Positions 60,975-64,000 of a stretch of 64,000 bases of DNA are shown here, piece after piece. Source of the DNA: Cherax quadricarinatus. Its lineage: Eukaryota > Arthropoda > Malacostraca > Decapoda > Parastacidae. The stretch covers positions 28,129,190 through 28,193,189 of the forward strand of contig NC_091312.1 in assembly GCF_038502225.1 (NCBI RefSeq). The letters run 5' to 3'. Each line of letters starts with the position of its first letter. Position 1 is the stretch's first letter. Position numbers and translations under genes: made by a program. Below the pieces are notes generated by a model. The model saw only the letters and a list, made by a program, of their open reading frames with translations, ran no database searches and was not told the DNA's origin.

Positions 60975-61080
60975 TTTACAATAATCACATGACAGATGGG
61001 AATCAAACCCACGACAAGTAAATCCTAAACCTGGCAGGCCAGTGTGTTGTCCACACCACAGTCATGCTGGCGTGAGATTC
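60975..61080 (-). mobile_element. tRNA-derived SINE S3, reverse copy
   Basis: On the minus strand GTGGTGTGGACAACACACTG then GCCTGCCAGGTTTAGGATTT and GGGTTTGATTCCC align with the copy at 61176-61265. The B box is GGTTTGATTCC. Confidence 0.65.
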
Positions 61081-61175
61081 CTTTGTAAAAAAAAGGCATT
61101 CTTGGTCAGAGTGGTGACGAATGCTAACCTTACTGTAGTGTAAAGTAATATGCCTAGCTAGATGAATCTTATTTA

Positions 61176-61265
61176 TCCGGTGTGGTACAGTGGTTAACAC
61201 ATTGGCCTGCGAGTTTTAGGACTCACTTGCTATGGGTTTAATCCCCACCCGGTCTGTGATTTGCT
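61176..61265 (+). mobile_element. tRNA-derived SINE S3, forward copy
   Basis: A box TGGTACAGTGG (61183-61193) and B box GGTTTAATCCC (61235-61245) lie 41 bases apart, normal for a tRNA head. The acceptor arms pair poorly, so it is not an intact tRNA gene. Confidence 0.68.
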
Positions 61266-61669
61266 ACAGAAGTAATATAGAAAAAGAAAGAAATGCGATA
61301 AATAAATAGGATGCAAGCACAAAGTACGGAATTAATAAAATAACACAAGAATACAATGAAAAAAATACAGAATGAAAAATGTTACATGACATTGAAATAG
61401 GTAATTGTTTATTCTTCTGTCGGTCACATACAGGGGGGTAGGTATAGAAGAAAGCACATACGAAGGTGGGTACTGAAGAAAGTACATGAATTAACCCTGG
61501 TACCCGTTTGGGTTGAGATCTACAGATGAATTTAAAACGATAAACCTTAGATACGATTAACAGGCTTACTGACTTACAAGACAATACCGAAATTGATGCG
61601 GATTCGATATAAACGTAAATAATATAAGACGGACTTGCGAGACAAAAAAAAAAAACTTTAACATGCAAT
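61266..61669. other. No feature recognised
   Basis: AT-rich; a 134-codon minus frame (61264-61668) has no recognisable domain. Confidence 0.45.
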
Positions 61670-61795
61670 TTTACACAAATATACTAGAATAAAAATTTAC
61701 AAGAACGTGTTTCCTGGAAACCTGTTGGCCCCAAGACTTGAGTCGTTGAGGTAAGGAGTATATTGCCTGCACTCTGGAGAATAGGTGGGGATGTT
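61670..61795 (-). repeat. R6 repeat, 3' part (copy 2)
   Basis: On the minus strand AGAGTGCAGGCAATATACTC then CTTACCTCAACGACTCAAGT and CAGGTTTCCAGG matches 52022-52083. Confidence 0.55.
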
Positions 61796-61939
61796 GCACT
61801 TATAAAATCATTTGAACTGCAATGTCCGCAAATATCTGCCATGACACCTATTGGAAGAATGATGTTAAACGTGTTTACCTCTCTGGGCCACTATATACTA
61901 ATGGGAGATGGCCGAGGATGGGGGGGGGGGAGAAATATA

Positions 61940-62120
61940 ATGCAAATTGTTCGTGTGTACTCGTCGAGACCTTGATTTTTATACGAGGTATTGTGCACTG
62001 TCTGCCAAGTCTTTTGCTTTCACAGGGAGTGATTCCGGTGTGCCAGTTTGTGGACAAGTCCCTCCAGGAATTTTCATGTGAATACCATGGTACATCTTTC
62101 TTGCCTACGTCGTCTCAAAG
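61940..62120 (-). mobile_element. LINE reverse transcriptase C-terminal scrap
   Basis: Minus-strand frames read RRQERCTMVFT (stop) KFLEGLVHKLAH and, after a frameshift, TNWHTGITPCESKRLGRQCT then IPRIK. This aligns with the 46-kb fragment (RRQKRYIISYTWKILEALVP, TRLGRWCRIP). At least one stop and one frameshift. Confidence 0.65.
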
Positions 62121-62870
62121 TAGTTTAGATGTTTGAGTATATACGGGAACTGGTTAATAGTATACAGCAGTATTGTTGTCTTGAGAGAACAAGTGACCTG
62201 AGGATCATCACTGGCTCAGCATTCCTCGTCTTGAGTTAGCCGCTACAGCGGCAATAATCTGTTCATGCAAAAGTTATTGTGGCGTATGTCATAAATAGAA
62301 TATAACTTTTAAGCATATCTCTCGGTATGTAAAGCAAGCATGATAATACATGATTCACAACTATGTTAAATAAATGAATAAGTAGTTACAAGGTGGTGAG
62401 GATATTTAATCTCTCAGAAGAAATTGGATTTTTTTTCTCCTAACACTGACGTTATTTATATTCGACTCATTCAGTTTCAACTTATGTCAAATTGCAATCG
62501 TTTATATACACACATACACACACACAAAAAAATCGATTACCCGACAGCTTATATTAATTCCAGAAGTGTAAACAGAGGAAAAAAGATAACTTAGAGAGTA
62601 GAATTATGTAAACTGTTCAAAAATTATTAGAAAACTATAATTAATATATTTTAAAAGTAAATTGCCCAATATGTAATATATTGTTAAGGACTGTTGATAT
62701 TTTTTCTTTAAAATGTATACTTTTGTAAGTGAGTGGTTAATTACAGTAATAATTCATAATGCACAGATATATATATATGTTAGATAGGTACATGAGAGAT
62801 GAAGAGGGGGGGGGGTGAGGGGGTCGAAATGTTCCCTCACGACAAAAAAAATTCCAGGTACTACATGTTT
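62121..62870. other. AT-rich unassigned interval
   Basis: No gene or repeat recognised beyond a short CACACA and TATATA run. Confidence 0.5.
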
Positions 62871-62877
62871 TATTTCA

Positions 62878-62905
62878 CCTCTGTCGGCATTTTATACTAT
62901 CTTTT
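62878..62905 (+). repeat. Possible 3' tail of the foldback retroposon family
   Basis: CTGTCGGCATTTTATACTAT resembles TGTCGGTATTTTATACCATT at 18762-18781, but no upstream homology is visible. Confidence 0.35.
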
Positions 62906-63228
62906 ACACCATTCCTTTTTTTTCGACGAAAATAGTGGGGATATTTGCCTTTTCATCGAAAATTGATGTGCCACGTTTTCCAGTGATTTGGAACGAATTA
63001 TGGAAATAGTTTGTGAAATGTTAAAAAAAAAAAATATTACTTCGAAATGGTTTGTGCTTGTCCAGTGGTGATAATTTCTGCAATGTGGAGAGTAACAAAC
63101 AACAGCAGCGGCAAGTTGGTCATGATAGTAGCAAATGATAATGATATTATTAATTATTTATGATGAAGATTCTGAAGAAGACAACTGCTTAAGATATTTG
63201 TAAACTAACTAAACCATTTGCCACTTTG

Positions 63229-63229
<1 letters not shown>
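62906..63229. other. No feature recognised
   Basis: AT-rich with short homopolymers. Confidence 0.5.

Positions 63230-63266
<37 letters not shown>
63230..63266 (+). repeat. (CAA)n trinucleotide repeat
   Basis: About 12 CAA units. Confidence 0.95.
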
Positions 63267-63267
<1 letters not shown>

Positions 63268-63309
63268 CTTCATTTCTACAAGTATATGATACAACTTACA
63301 GAGATATAC

Positions 63310-63405
63310 CTGACATCACTGGCATACTATACAGAAAGCCCCTGCTTATGCAGAGCACTTCGTGCAACTTAGGTTAACTTTGTCCCCCAGCATGCGACCC
63401 ACACC
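63310..63405 (-). mobile_element. tRNA-derived SINE S1, 3' part, reverse copy
   Basis: GAAAGCCCCTGCTTATGCAG, GCAACTTAGGTTAACTTTGT and GCATGCGACCCACACC match the reverse complement of 22897-22972. The tRNA head is missing. Confidence 0.7.
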
Positions 63406-63867
63406 TTCGTAAATAAGCGCGCGCACGCCGCCCGTCCATTGCCTTTCTCCAAACACAGAAACACAGTCCTGATAAGCAGTAAGAATATATAGGAATAGCT
63501 ACATCAGTAGCTGCCTAGAAAACTAACGATACAAACAACTGGCCGGGAACACCCCTAGAATGTGCAGGTTCTAATAGCCTACCTGGGAATATTTAGTCGC
63601 TATTACCGAGCGTAAAACACTCAGACAAGAGTAGGTATCTGTTTTTTTTTCCTTTCGATGCAATGGTTACGAGGCGCCTGGGGAATATTTGTAATGTTAC
63701 TGCTGTACTAAATAATTTGGATTTTTTTGTTGTTAAAATTAAATGAATATACACAAAAATAAAACAATGCTCAATTAAGCACGAATGTTTCCAGTTTAGG
63801 CTTAATTGTTATTTTAAATGGCCCAATTTAAAGTTTTATTATAAAAACTCAGCTGCATCTGTACACA
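63406..63867. other. No feature recognised
   Basis: AT-rich right-hand interval with no element seen. Confidence 0.5.
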
Positions 63868-64000
63868 CAAGTGTTACACACAGTGTACACACAAGTGTTA
63901 CACACAGTGTACACACAAGTGTTACACACAGTGTACACACAAGTGTTACACACAGTGTACACACAAGTGTTACACACGAGTGTTACACACAGTGTACACA
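63868..64000 (+). repeat. 24-bp minisatellite, >5 units, runs off the edge
   Basis: The unit is GTACACACAAGTGTTACACA then CAGT, with one shortened unit near 63970. Total length unknown. Confidence 0.9.

Noticed and set aside
61176..61265. Functional tRNA gene
   Set aside because: A and B boxes are good, but acceptor and anticodon stems do not pair; a second degraded copy lies nearby, so it is a SINE head.

Overview
The window looks like gene-poor nuclear DNA from a large, repeat-rich arthropod genome, most likely a decapod crustacean (crayfish, lobster or shrimp type). The reasons are the density of long dinucleotide microsatellites, the many 3'-terminal LINE scraps with a PDQPG...SNSL(V/I)DQ tail, tRNA-derived SINEs, and several dispersed repeats whose sequence resembles ones I associate with decapods. 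The species cannot be fixed from the sequence alone. I find no convincing cellular protein-coding gene, no intact transposon ORF, no rRNA or intact tRNA gene, no CRISPR and no prokaryotic feature. The very long open frames (up to about 2,290 codons) are by-products of stop-free tandem repeats.

Layout. 1-11 kb: LINE 3' ends, dispersed repeats, CA, GA, TAC, CAC and AT/GT microsatellites, one tRNA-like SINE and one decayed hammerhead-like motif. 11.4-18.3 kb: a 6.9 kb CTG-derived array in two parts, about 3.8 kb of 24-bp units then about 3 kb of 36-bp units. 18.6 kb: a small foldback retroposon with a perfect 13-bp target-site duplication (TSD) and a hammerhead-ribozyme-like fold. 19-27 kb: AT/GT tracts, a MITE-like pair, a SINE, and a 42-bp minisatellite. 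27.2-36.06 kb: an 8.9 kb array of about 370 copies of a different 24-bp unit. 36.4-36.9 kb: about 500 bp of (GT)n. 37-54 kb: SINEs, LINE scraps, a perfect palindrome and several short minisatellites, including a 57-bp unit (53.5-54.2 kb) whose stem is conserved and whose loop varies. 55.2-55.6 kb: a second, larger foldback retroposon, again with a 13-bp TSD and hammerhead motifs on both arms. 55.8-56.9 kb: a 31-bp minisatellite. 57-64 kb: more SINE and LINE fragments, and a further 24-bp array running off the right edge.

How the parts relate. No genes act together here; the structure comes from retroposition plus tandem expansion. Four insertions have clear 12-13 bp TSDs: the two foldback elements and two copies of a (TAA)n-tailed retroposon. 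Microsatellites often sit at the end of a recurring retroposon, (TG)n or (CA)n beside the GGGGTCGA element and (TAA)n beside the GCGCTAAACC element, so those families probably seeded many of the simple repeats. The most interesting signal is the pair of foldback elements. They share a 3' tail, the 13-bp TSD length and a compact type-I hammerhead-like core, in one of them with the core pair C3-G8 replaced by U3-A8. This points to Penelope-like retroelement remnants.
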